Positions 11,872 through 23,384 of a stretch of DNA of 64,000 bases are shown here, one piece after another. The position numbers and the translations under genes are program-made. This DNA comes from Buddleja alternifolia. Its lineage: Eukaryota; Streptophyta; Magnoliopsida; Lamiales; Scrophulariaceae. The stretch is taken from contig CM033408.1 of assembly GCA_019426215.1 (NCBI GenBank), positions 5,335,077-5,399,076 on the forward strand. Direction: 5' to 3'. The notes under the pieces are model-generated. The model made no database searches, was not told the DNA's origin, and was given only the letters and a program-made list of their open reading frames with translations. How positions within the stretch are numbered: the stretch's first letter is position 1; each line of letters starts with the position of its first letter.

Positions 11872-12749
11872 ATGGCTAACCTTTTCCAATGCGAACTGTT
11901 GTACTCCAACAGTTGGGCCTATGAACATGATCGGTGTTTTATTGCATCCATCTTGGAAGATACGAACAACACGTCAGTAATTTGCTTTGCGATGGATGAG
12001 CTCAACGTCAAATTTGGTACTGTGTTTAGTTATGCGATGTGCAAGACTAGGTTTCAATTTCTATTTGAACATTACACCACCTTCAATCGATTAATTGAGG
12101 ATCCGGGTGTGCGCTGGGACAGTAAGAAAAACCTTATGTTTTAGCTCAGCCAAATGTGATGGATGAAATGACTAAGGTAATGTAATATTGAATTAACTAT
12201 GTTAATTTGCATCAACTATTTCTAACCGGAATGAAATACTTATTTTGTTTTCTAAAATTATAGGATAATGAACTTGCCATGGAGTATATGGTCCGTGGAG
12301 ATCCAGCTTATGTCCAATTGAATCAAATATCCGGCCCTCATATTATTAACATATCGAGTGACTTATCTCGCTCTAATGGAAATGTCATCTCCAATATGCC
12401 CACTAATACTATTGTTGTAGAAGACAGTTATGAAGATGAAGGCAAAACTCAAAACAAGGATAAGCAAATTTTGAGAAAGATAAAAGGTCGACTCGGTCAG
12501 GTGTCAAGCTAAGGTTCATTTAACTTCTCACCCCCACGATATGGATATGCGACTCCAAGTCTATTCAACAAAATGTAATACAATCTGAAACTTAAAGATG
12601 ATGAAGACCCACCAACTGAAACTGTCTCTTCTACGGAAAGGATTATGTCTAAGTTGATGACTGATCGTTTTCTAAGCCCTAGCAAAGATCCCCTATCCAA
12701 TAACAAAACATGTGACAAGAAAACATCGAAGAAGTTGGACTTCCCTTGA
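11872..12749 (+). pseudogene. Myb/SANT-like domain protein, decayed copy A
   Basis: Frame 1 from ATG 11872 encodes a Myb/SANT-like domain: HDRCFIASILEDT, then a helix ending in KFGTVFSYAMCKTRFQFLFE and the diagnostic DPGVRWDSKKN, where GxxWD is the family hallmark. A 1-base shift near 12140 leads to LAQPNVMDEMTK and a donor GTAATG. After TATAG the second exon begins at 12264 (DNELAMEYMVRGDP) and stays in one frame to TGA 12747-12749, broken by TAA at 12510 and TAA near 12570. Its C-terminal part has TERIMSKLMTDRFLSP and a basic KKTSKK stretch. Such proteins accompany PIF/Harbinger transposases or occur as host L10-interacting MYB-like proteins. No Harbinger transposase is nearby, so the role is open. 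Confidence 0.6.
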
Positions 12750-12927
12750 ATGCGTATTAGTAATAATTAGTGTGTTTTTCTGTTTTTATTATATTACGTC
12801 CGTAGTTGTGCTTTAATTTTTGCGTATTTTAGAAAATACTTATTTCTTGTAATTTGATAACTTGTTTGTGTGTATTTAGGCCAACTAGAGGATATAACCT
12901 TTTTTTCCATATTAATATACGAAAGGG

Positions 12928-13508
12928 CTGTGGTAGATTTAGAAATTTGGGTCAATGGGGGCACCAGGGACGAAGCCAGGAATTTTACCGAGGGAGCGAG
13001 ATTGTTGTGATATAGCTATACAATTTGTTTTTGGCCAAATAGACGAAGGATTTAAGGGGGTGCGCGGTATGCTATATTTATAGGGGAGGATATAATAAAG
13101 AACTAGGTTCAATTACAACTTTTGACATACTTTATACTCTTATATCTCTTTCGTTATAGCCAGAATTTTGGGGTTGGGGGGGGGGGTGGAGAACTCAAAG
13201 TAAATGGAGAAACCGTGATATTTTTCGATCTTGAGGGGGGTGAAATTCAAATATAAAAAATTTTGTAAGGTAAAAAAATAATTTTTCAAACTTGAGGAGG
13301 GGCGAGCGCACCCTCCAGCCCCCCCCGGCTCCGTCCCTAGTGGGCACAATTTACCAAGAGTGAGATGGAAATTGAAATTAAGGGGGGCCTTTAAAAATTT
13401 GAGTGGAGCATTATTGTAATTAACAAATTAAAATTAAAAAATATATATATATTAAAAAAAAATTGGGTGCGGGCACTGCCCCACTTCAGTGGCTGTAGAT
13501 CCGCCACT
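12928..13508. mobile_element. MITE with 9-bp TSD, host of a second MITE
   Basis: Identical 9-mers ACGAAAGGG lie at 12919-12927 and 13509-13517. The ends, CTGTGGTAGATTTAG at the left and the inverse of AGTGGCGGATCTACAG at the right, are imperfect inverted repeats. Size and TSD point to a Mutator-like MITE of the common GTGGCGGATC type. No coding capacity. Confidence 0.75.
12966..13338. mobile_element. Nested MITE with AGGGACGNAGCC ends
   Basis: The left end AGGGACGAAGCCAGG is matched by the inverse of the right end, AGGGACGGAGCCGGG. The interior has a G10 run near 13181. It lies inside 12928-13508, and both flanks contain GGGCAC, a probable degenerate TSD. Confidence 0.65.
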
Positions 13509-13517
13509 ACGAAAGGG

Positions 13518-14100
13518 AATAATTTGCTTGGCGTAATTGAATTTGGTCTAATATTTATATCTTAATTGGAATGTTTCACTTTTCTTAGTCAAATAAAGCC
13601 TTTTCTTATTTTACAATTACAATCACACCACAATTTTTAATATAGTATGTGAAAAATTAATAAAATACTCAAAAAGGTCCAAAAGACCCTTACTAAAGGT
13701 GGTAGACGGTAGTACATGCATGCACGATTCAGTATGCATGCTTCCCATTTTCCCACCTAACTAAGCAAATTGCATGATAAAAGTTGACAAGACAATAGCA
13801 TCAAGAAAATTCATTCACATGCGAAACAGTTTAATATGATTCAATAGGGTATACATAAATATGCAATTGACCTACATTGAATTGGTACTACAATACACAT
13901 TTTACTCGCCTTGTCATTGTTTTCCGAAAATGTCTACTGGTAACCGAAACTTTCATAATGTGTATCTGTATACTGTATACACGAAGGTGGCCTAGAAAGG
14001 TTGATAATTTTTTCATAAACAATCTAGTTGAGCTATGGCTAGATGCGATATTTTAATTGGAACGTAAGTACCATGCTTTTACCAAAATGATCAACACACC
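13518..14100. other. Non-coding stretch
   Basis: AT-rich sequence with no recognised gene, repeat family or RNA feature. Confidence 0.5.
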
Positions 14101-14119
14101 GGGTGTGGAATAGGATGAT

Positions 14120-14462
14120 TTGTATTGCCTCGTCAACGCCACAGACAACAAGTGGGAAGAATGGCGCGAGGTATGCGTTGTTTGTTATGAAATGAAGGTT
14201 TTTTTTTGCATATACAAAAAATTATATTCATTTTTAATTGTCAATGTATGCATAAACAAAATATTCTCTTACATTTATTCCAGTGAGGTCAAGTATGACG
14301 ATCTAAAGCTGTTGTATGATACTCCATATGAAGGAGATGAGCTCATCAACCAGTGGGAATTTGAGATTGCATGTCAATCCTCTTACGTGGTAATTCCAGC
14401 CTACAACTCTGACGATTATGATGATAATGACGGACCCAAGAATGTGTCTACCTCAGGTTAAT
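14120..14462 (+). pseudogene. Unrecognised fragment with acidic tail
   Basis: A first piece encodes LVNATDNKWEEWRE and ends in a plausible GT donor. After an AT-rich gap with a TTATTCCAG acceptor at about 14282, a second piece encodes KYDDLKLLYDTPYEGDELI, then an aromatic strand-like region and an acidic DDYDDNDGPK tail with stop near 14460. Two exons of one small protein are possible. I recognise no family, and no good start codon is seen. It may be a remnant of a transposon-carried gene, as its neighbours on both sides are. Confidence 0.3.
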
Positions 14463-14641
14463 AAGGTGCTGTAATCTTTCAACCCTCGTTACTGTAACTG
14501 CAATATTTGAATCGCGCGAATAAAAATTCAACGCAATAGTGCAAAATCAACCGGCGATTAAAACGACACTTTAGTTTATTCCAACATACTACATACATGG
14601 AAGACATAAAACGCAAATCATACAAATGAAAAATTCTAAAT

Positions 14642-15293
14642 TCATTCCATCTCATGACCAAATGACAACCTAATTAAATATTCCAAGTAATCAGGATCCG
14701 GAACAATCTTGGGTTCGTCGGCCAAATCAACCGGAACATCATCTACGCCACCCGGATTAACAACACACCCTTCAACGATGTCATCTTCAAACACCTCACT
14801 AACTCTTTCCCATGACAATTATCCGCGCAATCGATAATTGAACGCATCGGGATATTGCTGTTGCAAAAACGGGGGAAAGAGTATAAGTGAAATTTTGTCA
14901 CATCCACAACATTAACTTAAATTTAATATATAAACACAAATATTACATACACACGATAAATAGAAGTCATTAATATTACCTCAATTAAAGTGTCCCATTT
15001 CGCTTTCGATGCAATTATTTGATTTTTAACCCTATCCCAATGAAAACCCGAGTCCAACATTATAATACTGAAGATTTTGTATCGCTTGTGCAAGAAATTG
15101 ATTCGAGACCGCACAGAAGCCGCTGTGAATCCCCCAAACTCATCATTCAACCGGTTGCAAAAGTACGTCACTAGGTTGTTGTCAAAACGATTGCCTATTA
15201 TTTCATTCGTCCTCGAGCGTTGTGTAGTAAGCCAATGAAAAAAAAATTAGCATCTTCACTCCAACCGTCAGCTGGTGAATATTCCCTATCCAT
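14642..15293 (-). pseudogene. Myb/SANT-like domain protein, copy B
   Basis: ATG 15293 opens MDREYSPADGWSEDANFFF. After a run of nine T a one-base shift is needed to continue into HWLTTQRSRTNEIIGNRFDN, then YFCNRLNDEFGGFTAASVRS, the RINFLHKRYKIF helix and SGFHWDRVKNQII, the GxxWD hallmark of the Myb/SANT-like domain. The exon ends at 14980 with donor GTAATA. A second exon from about 14859 gives YPDAFNYRLRG, an in-frame TAA, SWERVSEVFEDDIVEG and an acidic stretch, ending at TGA 14642. The only lesions are a homopolymer indel and one nonsense codon, so it decayed recently, or the indel may be a sequencing error. It is about 210 residues; the C-terminal oligomerisation-type region seen at 16129-16497 is absent. 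Confidence 0.65.
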
Positions 15294-15363
15294 TGCAGCA
15301 ACCTATACAAAGATATATTTAAAATTATTAGAATTACGAATTTATTGATAGGGATCTTCTATA

Positions 15364-15445
15364 AAATTCACTTATACATTCTACAAGTGTACCTATATAT
15401 AAGTGATTTGAATTTATTACACTTGTAATGTATAGAGGTGAATGC
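15364..15445. repeat. Short imperfect hairpin
   Basis: ATTCACTTATACATTCTACA pairs imperfectly with TGTAATGTATAGAGGTGAAT across about 35 bases. It is a probable small fold-back element. The rest of 15300-16128 is non-coding. Confidence 0.55.
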
Positions 15446-16128
15446 AATAGGAGATGCAACATCATTTGCAATAGAGGATCCGAATTGCACTACAATACCT
15501 ATTTAGACGGATATGTTAAAATGCATTGAGCGTGTAATGCAAGATGCCTTATATAGGCATAAAAATGTAATAGGGTGTAAGTGTTGTCTAGACATAAATG
15601 CATTAAAACTGATAAGTCAATACCTTGTGTGTGTAAGTTGAGGACTATTAATTTTGGTCATAAGGCATTTATTGCACCCAACCATCCGCCCAACTATACG
15701 TCCAAATAAATGTGACCCAACAAAAACCCAATCATCCCAATAAATGTAACTAAAAAAAACCACCCAACCGTCCCACAGATTCATCATAAATTAAAATAAT
15801 ATAATGTACTGAAATAAAATATTACCTTTCTATTAATCTTAACCCTAGTGGTTCGTATGAAATGGCATGTAATTTCGGGTTACTAATCCATGAACATCAA
15901 TATAGTCATATAACATATTAAATAGCAAATCCATAAAATGACTAAAAAGAAGACCCATTATCCTCCACACATCCAGAACATAATTAAAACTAGTCCATGT
16001 CCAGGAACACTACTATTCAAAAGTGAAGGAACAAGTAATGTTTCAATATTGTGTCATTACATTCCATCTAATGCCAAAAAATATTGCATAGAAATGATTC
16101 CCACAAACACCAAGTACATCCCCAACGA

Positions 16129-16497
16129 TCAGATTTTTCCAGCTAACATCAGCCTCACTTGCCCAACTTTTGCATGATCGGAAAGACTAAAAAACATTGC
16201 AAGAACTTGAGTGTTCTTCACAATCATGTTAGTTGCAACCAGCTTGTCATCTAGAGTCAAATCCTCAATCTGATTAACAATATCAAAAACTGCCTCACAT
16301 TTTCGAGTCAAATCGTATTCATGTCCCATCTTACTCTCAATATCTCCTAGTCTCACATCAGTATGGTCAGTAAATCTGTTTAGGCTGTCCATTATTGGAC
16401 CAACCACACCATCGACATGATTTCTCTTACCCTTGTTCGATTGTTTGGTGGTACCGCTATTCATTGGTTGGCAAACAGAATTTTGTAACGTCATCTT
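16129..16497 (-). pseudogene. C-terminal fragment of a Myb/SANT-like protein, cut by an LTR
   Basis: On the minus strand, from the LTR border at 16497, the frame reads MTLQNSVCQPMNSG, a basic KQSNKGKRN patch, and then a helical region with LGDIESKMGHEYDLTRKC, LTLDDKLVATNMIVKN and MFFSLSDHAKVGQV, ending at 16129. This is the usual C-terminal half of plant Myb/SANT-like proteins. It lies 5' of copy B on the same strand, so it is not the tail of copy B but part of another gene. The missing N-terminal half was not found beyond the Sirevirus-like element. Confidence 0.6.
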
Positions 16498-18064
16498 TGT
16501 TGGTCCCAAGTGGCATACGAAAGGGTCTAGAAAGGGGAGGGGGTTGAATAGACCCTGAAGTCTTTTTCGACTTCAAAAGATTCGTATTAAAAAGGATTTT
16601 GGACGCTTGAAAAGTAGACGCTTGAAGTGTCTAACACTTGACTTAAGCGTTCACTTAAAATATAGGCGCTTTGGTGAAGCGTTTAACGAAGACTGTTTTT
16701 AGAAAGTTAACTTAGATTTCAAGACTTGAATACTACAACCAAATAGGTTTGAGCGTTCACTTCTTTGATCAGTGTTAGCACAGCGGAATGATTTTTGGAG
16801 TCTTCTCTTTGAAAGCTTTAGCGTCACAGAAAGTGTACTTAGTTGCTTAGCGTTTGATTAAGTTTTACTTTATCAGTTTATGATATGACAATATGAATGC
16901 TGAAAGTAAAGTAAAAAATAATATTTGTAAGGTTCGTTGGGTGGTGTAATCCCAACTACGTTCTTCTTCTCCTCGAACACTTGGAGGCAATCCACTAAAA
17001 TGATTCTCAAAGAATCACACAGAATCTTCTACAAATTAGGGAGAGATGGATGTCGATGACTTGAGCTCCTTGATCACACAGATTTCTGCTCCAAATCACT
17101 TCAATCCCCTTGCTTCTTTCACCTAAAAATATGGCAAGTATCCAACTTCGACTTCACACGGATCGCGAGGCTTGGATAGGGGTTTTTCTAAACGGTTTGT
17201 TTGATTTTGATAAAGTTCAAACAACTAGGAATATCTCAGTAGTAATGTGGGTTTCTCCGAAAAGAATGTTTGAGATATTGGTTGACTGTCTCAGGATTTG
17301 AAGAAAAGCAAAGAGAATATTTTCTCGAAAGTTTTGGCTTTTCTGAGATTGTAAGGAATGAGACTTCAATGCAACAGCAACTCGACTTGATAATTGTTCT
17401 CTATATATTTGGCTTGTTGTTGAAGTCCTATTTATAGGCATTTTTGGAAAAAGTGTCCGTTTGACACATGCAAGAGCGCGTGTCTCTCACTTTCGCGAGT
17501 GAACAACTTTTTGTCCTTTTTCCTGAAAATCTGCTGCACAAAAGTTGGTGCTGCAGTCTTTGAATAGTTGACAGTCCAATAGGGTGGCTTCTCCGTACGT
17601 CTGAAAGTGCTTATCACATTTAATGCTCTTATCAGCATTTAATGCATTTGAATTAAATGCCCGTTGGCATTTAATGCTTTGAGAATATTTGCATTAAAAC
17701 TCCTTCTGGACTTAGAAATAAATTCAGGTGCAATTAGTCATTGATAGACGCTTATTCAACCTTAAATCACTTCTATCCTATAAGGTGACGCTTGGTGTAG
17801 CAGGTCATTCTAGACGCTTGGAATCTTCATCTTTATTTAGACTTTAGGCGCTTGAGTCTTCAAACTTTACTTCTGATAAACTCACTCAAAACAAATCAGA
17901 CGCTCAGTCTAAGACAACTTAACCTAACAATCTAGAATAAAAATAAAACAAAGCCTATTACAAATCTAACGCTTCAAAGCTGAAAAACAAACTTACATGT
18001 TTTGGGGTCTAACAAAAAGTCCTAATTGTCATCATCAAAACATCTAACATGAAATTCCTAACAA
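16498..18064 (-). repeat. 3' LTR of the Sirevirus-like element
   Basis: On the minus strand the LTR starts TGTTAGGAATTTCATG and ends GGGACCAACA (1,567 bp, TG...CA). The same termini bound the solo LTR 34854-36674. A promoter-like CCTATAAATAGG lies, in minus sense, near 17430. The heptamer AAGCGTC and variants recur many times in both copies. Confidence 0.9.
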
Positions 18065-18082
18065 TTTCCCCCTTTTTGATGA
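18065..18082 (-). promoter_or_regulatory. Polypurine tract
   Basis: Read on the minus strand, CAAAAAGGGGGAAAT abuts the LTR start. This is the expected plus-strand priming site of an LTR retrotransposon and fixes the orientation. Confidence 0.85.
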
Positions 18083-18293
18083 TGGCAATACTTACTCTTT
18101 TATAGTTCAAGAGTTAGACAGCCAAAATAAAAGTTAGCTTTGATTAGATAAGGTTAGTTAAAGTTAGTTACGCTTCAACGAGATGTTTCAGCTGAAAAAT
18201 GCATTTTATATATATCAAGGATTACAAGCATTTTTACAACTAAACAAACAAAATATAAGAGACAAGAATATAGATAATGCAAATCAAAAAGCT

Positions 18294-21200
18294 TTAATGA
18301 CTTGATCTAACTTTGTATCGCTTGGGCATTTCAGCTCGGATAGCTTCAGTCAGATTATCTTCCAAGGTCATCATCGCTTCATGATCTTTGTTGATTATGA
18401 GCTTATTTTCTTCTTGTTGTCTCTTCTTGAAAGCAGTAAAGTGTTTGTCCCAATCAGCTGGATCAATACCAATATACCTTAGACAAATTCTGAAAGTTCG
18501 GATGAAGTCAGACATCTGCCTCTCTTCAGCTAAAATTTTTGGATCTGAAGGTTCTAGAATAGATGTTCTTTGAAGAGGGATGTCAAACTGTTCTAACATT
18601 GCTCTTGTAGGTATTGGTAGATTTGGATATAGTGCTCTTGGAGGTTCCCTTAGTGTTCTACTAGGCGCTCCAGAGTCACTTACTTTAAAAGCAGTTATCC
18701 AAGATGGGAGACTTAGCGCAGAAGGAGAGGTTAAGACTTGACGCTTAAGAGGCGGAGGCTCTTGAGCTCTTGAACTAGACGTTTTCCTCTTTTCTCCTTT
18801 CTTCTTCTCTTTCCCCTTATTGCCATCATCAGACTTCAGAAAGTGTTCTGTGAGTAAACTTACCTGATGAGCAATCTGAGACATAGAGTCTGAGATGTTG
18901 TCCAGACGCTTGTCGAAGCGTTCCTGCAGTGCGAGAAGCTTGGCGTTGGTAGCATCATTCAGAGATGTCTCTAGGGTTTCGAGGCGCTTTTCTAACTCTT
19001 CTTTCATGGCAAGTTGGTGGGCGTGAGTAGCATCATGCATTTCTTGAAAAGTTTGTTTGCACTCACCAACAGCCGCTTGAGCTGAGCTACGCATATGAGC
19101 AATTTGAGCGCTCATAACATGAGACTCAATCTTTGCCAAATCTTCTTTAATCCAATGAAGGGATTCTTCATTCTGAGTGGCATGAGCACTTATATCCTCC
19201 AGAACGGATTTGAGCAAAGGACCAAAAGATTGACGCTCATCTGATTGAACCGCTTGAGGATTCGGTCGCTTGAATATGGATGAGTGTTTCAGAGAGTCAA
19301 GGGGAGCTTGATATGCTGGATCAAAGACAGTACCTCGTACGTCAAGAGAGAGATCCTCAGCAATATCAGCAGCAACCGTTTCAGGAGCGTCAAGAATATC
19401 CTCTGGTTGAGACGCTTGAACAGGTTCTTCATCAGACGCTGGAAAACTGGCAACTTTAGAGGTGGACGCTTCAATTGTCTTAGCAGGGGCTTCCTCTAGC
19501 GCTGACTCTGTTTGGCGAAAGTCATCGAATTGGCAGTTCCAATTTGCTAAATCGGCAAGAGAAGTGGACTAAGCTTCCAAAAGTTCAGTGAGTCTGGATC
19601 TAGAGCAGCAAAGACCAGAAATAAATGTGCGAAGAGGACTATCAATGGACCTGATGTGCATGGGACCAATGATATCAAGCACATGATGCGGAAAGATTTT
19701 GGACGGCGCTCGACAGATAGAGAAATGGAGTCTGGAGAGTAATTTCTAGAGAATCCAATCAAGCAGTCAGAGAGAAGAGACTTGAGACGCTGATCCTCAG
19801 GTACGTAAGCAGCGTAGTACTCTTCTAAATATGGATAGATCGCTTGAGCTAGTCCCTGATTTCTTTCTAGCAGTGAGAGGACAAACTCATAATGATTGAG
19901 TACCTCTTTGCGGATAGAAGGGAGCAGTGGATATCCTCAAAATGAATTGATGACGGAGCCGTTCCATTGTCTGAGATTGGCAGTGAAGATTTTGTCGAAA
20001 AGAGATAAGGGAGTCATAATCTTCACCATCAAGTTAAAATTATCTTCGCAGTGGCTGGGAGCGAAATTCAGGCTAGTAATTTGATTACTGCCACTGGTAG
20101 ACGCTTGAGCGTTGAAATGTAGAGGAGTAATAGACAGTCTGTGAAGCTCTTGACGCAAACATTGTTCAATTTGATGTCTAATTAGTGGGAGCTTGAGAAC
20201 AGATCCAACTCTCTATTGATGCTTCTTTAGGCAATACTTGGCGAAATGACGCTTCTTGTCATGCATGCCTATGCCGAACAAATGGGGAGCTTGAACTAAT
20301 TTTGAGAAAGTGTACTTGTGTCCCATGTACGCTTCAACCCAATTGACTTCGTTCATGCAGTAATCTGTGCCAGCGTTGGCAATAGCTCTAATGCCTTCAT
20401 GGTGAATATCTCGGATAGATTCAAAACGATATCTATCGGTCTGATAGTTAGCATTCCAGACGCTATCAAAATATGCATCAACTTCAGTCTGGATCAGATC
20501 TGTGAGAGATTCGAGACGTTCACGGGCATGAACTGCTTTATTTTTCCATAAGCGAAGTGGATTGACCAAAGCTAGGTTTTCAGGACTATTCGCAATATGA
20601 CGAAAGTGTGTGTAGCCTTCTCGATTCAAGACTACCTCTGATGGATTGAGAAAGCTAGGGCGAAGTGGCTCATACACACGAATATTGTAGTCTCTGAGAG
20701 CAAAACCTGTAGGCTTGCTGTGGCTAGAGTCGAGGTAATACGCTAGATCCACATCACATCTAGGAGTTGTTCCTCCTTGTCTGTCTTGATGAAGAATGAG
20801 AGAGGATGGTATTTGACCAGGAGTTTTTTGTAGTTCAATGGCCCTATAATATTTTCTCTCAATTTCTGTCATCTTAGTGTTAAACACTATATCCCTGATT
20901 TTATTGTCGATATCAATCAGCAGGGCAATCTCATTCTCAACAGCAATATATCTGTCTTCATTATATGCGGCAGGAATGAAATCTTCTTTGAGTGCTGGAG
21001 GCATGTAGTTAATTGAATGATCAATTATCTTCAGCGGGTCTAATTGGAAGAAGTGCCTTGGCTTTGTAACGTCTTCAGCAACGCTCTGACCTTCTGAGCG
21101 TGCCTCTGTTATAGCTGGAACAGGGATTGATGACTGAACCTCTTTGAGAGCAGGTTCCTCAGGTTCAATTGCAGCAGCTTCTGCGGCAATGTCTTTGGCA

Positions 21201-22555
21201 ATCGCCACAACTTCGGTCATCTCAACATCTAGATTGACATTGGTTGACGCTTCAGAAGCAGCTGGAACTAAAGCTGTAACATATGAACTATCCTCTATAA
21301 GAGCAGGATCTTCTACAGATGCAGGAATAGGAATGCTGTGGGAAAAAATAAACTTACCCTGAGAACTTGTCTCAACAGCAACACTTTGAGCGCTTGGCTC
21401 AACAGCAACTTGAGCGCTTGGCTCAACAGTCTCAGGCTCTTCAGAAACAGGAGCAGCTCGACACTTGCTTGTCCTGGAACGCTTGAAGATTTTCTTCACG
21501 TTGACTCCTTCAACGAGTTTGAGCGCTTGAGCAGGAGGAGCAGCAGCTGGTTCATCGAATTTAATTTGTTTGATGATTCCTTCCAGCTTCCTCCGCTTGA
21601 GAGGTAACTTGTCCTGTGCATCCTCATCAGTTTCCTCATCATTCTTATGAGGAGCAGGAACAACTTGTGCCTTGGGCTTTCTAGGAGCCCTCTTCTTGGT
21701 AGCAGCAGGACGCTTCACGGCTTCCTCTGGAGCAGGACGCTCAGCCTCTCCATCATACGCTTCATGTACAGTCTGACGCTCAGAAAGTGGTTTAGCAGCA
21801 CCACCAACTTTAGGAGGATTGAATAGATTGGTCAGAATCCTTCATCCCAAAAACTTGGTCTTATTCAGCGGGAGACCAGAGGAGTAAACGCAGTCTGATC
21901 TGTACAGAAGGTCACTCAAAACAAGTCCATACGGTTTATTAGGGGTGTTCAGACAGTCCCTAAACCTTCCAAAGATGTACTCACTCCAGTTGATTTTGAT
22001 GGAGAAGAGTATAGCAGTCATCATTTGAAATTGGGTGGGGTTGACCTTATCGAACGTCCCCACTCTGCATTCAATAATTTTACTGCAGAAATTAGCCAAC
22101 AGTCTGTACTGAGATACCAGATCTTTTTTTTCAAAGTGCTGGGTGTAGGGTACACCATCGTACGCCCTCATAACCGTCCATGCTTCCTTGATTTGTGCCA
22201 GAGTGACACTATCTAGTGCATCACCGTCATTAGGAAGATTGAAGTTCTTTGCAATGGAGTCAGCAGTCAACACAAATTCTTTTGCTGGCTCTTTCTTGGA
22301 TATAGAGAGGAGGCAAGAGATAGACTTCTTGTATTCTGAGAGTTTTGCAGTCCTCCAGAAAGTATCAACTTCCGTCGGAAATAAGTATGAGTACTGTGTT
22401 AAGAACTTCTTGAGTCCAGCCTTTGTAACAGTATCCATTATATCATGCAGGTTGATTTGGGGTTGATCATACAAGAATTTCCAATCAACAACAAGGCCCT
22501 CAGTAACCTTGATGATAGGCTCGGCAGAAGTAGATGAAGCTTTCTTTGGTGCCAT
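18294..22555 (-). pseudogene. Long post-pol accessory ORF of the Sirevirus-like element
   Basis: From ATG 22555 (MAPKKASSTSAEP) a frame of about 1,420 codons runs to 18294. Lesions are few: stops at 21842, 20213, 19937 and near 19570, and one frameshift near 19.74 kb. The first ~240 residues (VDWKFLYDQPQINLHDIMDT, then IKINWSEYIFGRFRDCL) look like the 'putative plant transposon protein' domain found across plant genomes. A Lys/Arg- and Glu/Ala-rich linker with KRPAATKKRAPRKPK, a good nuclear-localisation signal, follows. A globular segment (about 21.05-19.6 kb) and a coiled coil near 18.9 kb (LEKRLETLETSLNDATNAK) precede a basic, Pro-rich C-terminus. No signal peptide or clear transmembrane segment is seen, unlike reported envelope-like ORFs of Sireviruses. 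Function unknown. Confidence 0.6.
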
Positions 22556-22762
22556 TTTTGAAAGTAGAGTAAACTGAGATTTTTTTTTGCTTTGAGAGAG
22601 AGAGAGAGAGAAATTTGCAGAAATCTTTGAGTGAAGGTGAATGATTTTTCTGCGGACATTGTGTTTTAAATGACACAGTAAAGAATTTTGAAACTTGTGT
22701 TCTCTAGTCTCTGTAGGATTTAGACACGTGTAAGGACTTTTGAATCTCAGCCATAAATTCAT

Positions 22763-23384
22763 TAACTGCGGACGCGAGTTTTGTGTAAGAGAGAGAAGTT
22801 ACATTTGGTAATTCTCATATATAAAGATTTGACATCCGAGTTTTTTAAAAAAGAAAACGTTTGGTATTTTCAGAGTGTAGCACACGCGCCTGAGGGTACA
22901 CTGACACATACACAAACACGTGCTATCTCTGAATCGTCATTTTAAAAGTTTTGATTACGTGCCAGTTTGATGTGATAGAAGCGTGCAAGTAGAGTACAAA
23001 ATAGACTTTTGAGTCTACCCTCTACTTCAAAAAGCTTGTAAAATTTATGTATGACTGTTAAAAACATTTTTATATTAAGAGTTGAATGGAATTGGTTCAA
23101 CGCTTAACTGATACTACTGGGTGATATATCATTGGAAAATTAGACGCTTAGGATTGAAAAGACTTTTTATGTTTGCGCGTCCAATATTTTATGCATAAGT
23201 GATACTGAGCGTTGATGATCATGCATCTGAAAATTTTGATCATTGACGCTTGGAGTTATGGTCAAGTACAACTTTAAGGTTCCCCCTAAATTTGATAACT
23301 TGTACCAGGTAGGAAAATCTTTTAGACATAAATTAAGTGGATTCCCCCTAAATTATATGTCTAATAAAATATGATGCAAAATGA
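22763..23384. other. Spacer between pol and the accessory ORF
   Basis: About 600 bp without coding capacity separate pol from the accessory frame. They are rich in GACGCTT words like the LTR. Read on the minus strand, GAGAGAGAG and CTCTCT tracts just before ATG 22555 look like a leader. A subgenomic promoter or splice acceptor could sit here, but none can be proven. Confidence 0.4.

Noticed and set aside
18294..22555. Host gene inserted in the Sirevirus-like element
   Set aside because: The frame lies in the element's own strand between pol and the polypurine tract, shares the GACGCTT-rich word use of the LTR and has no introns or transposon ends of its own; treated as part of the element, though proof needs other copies.
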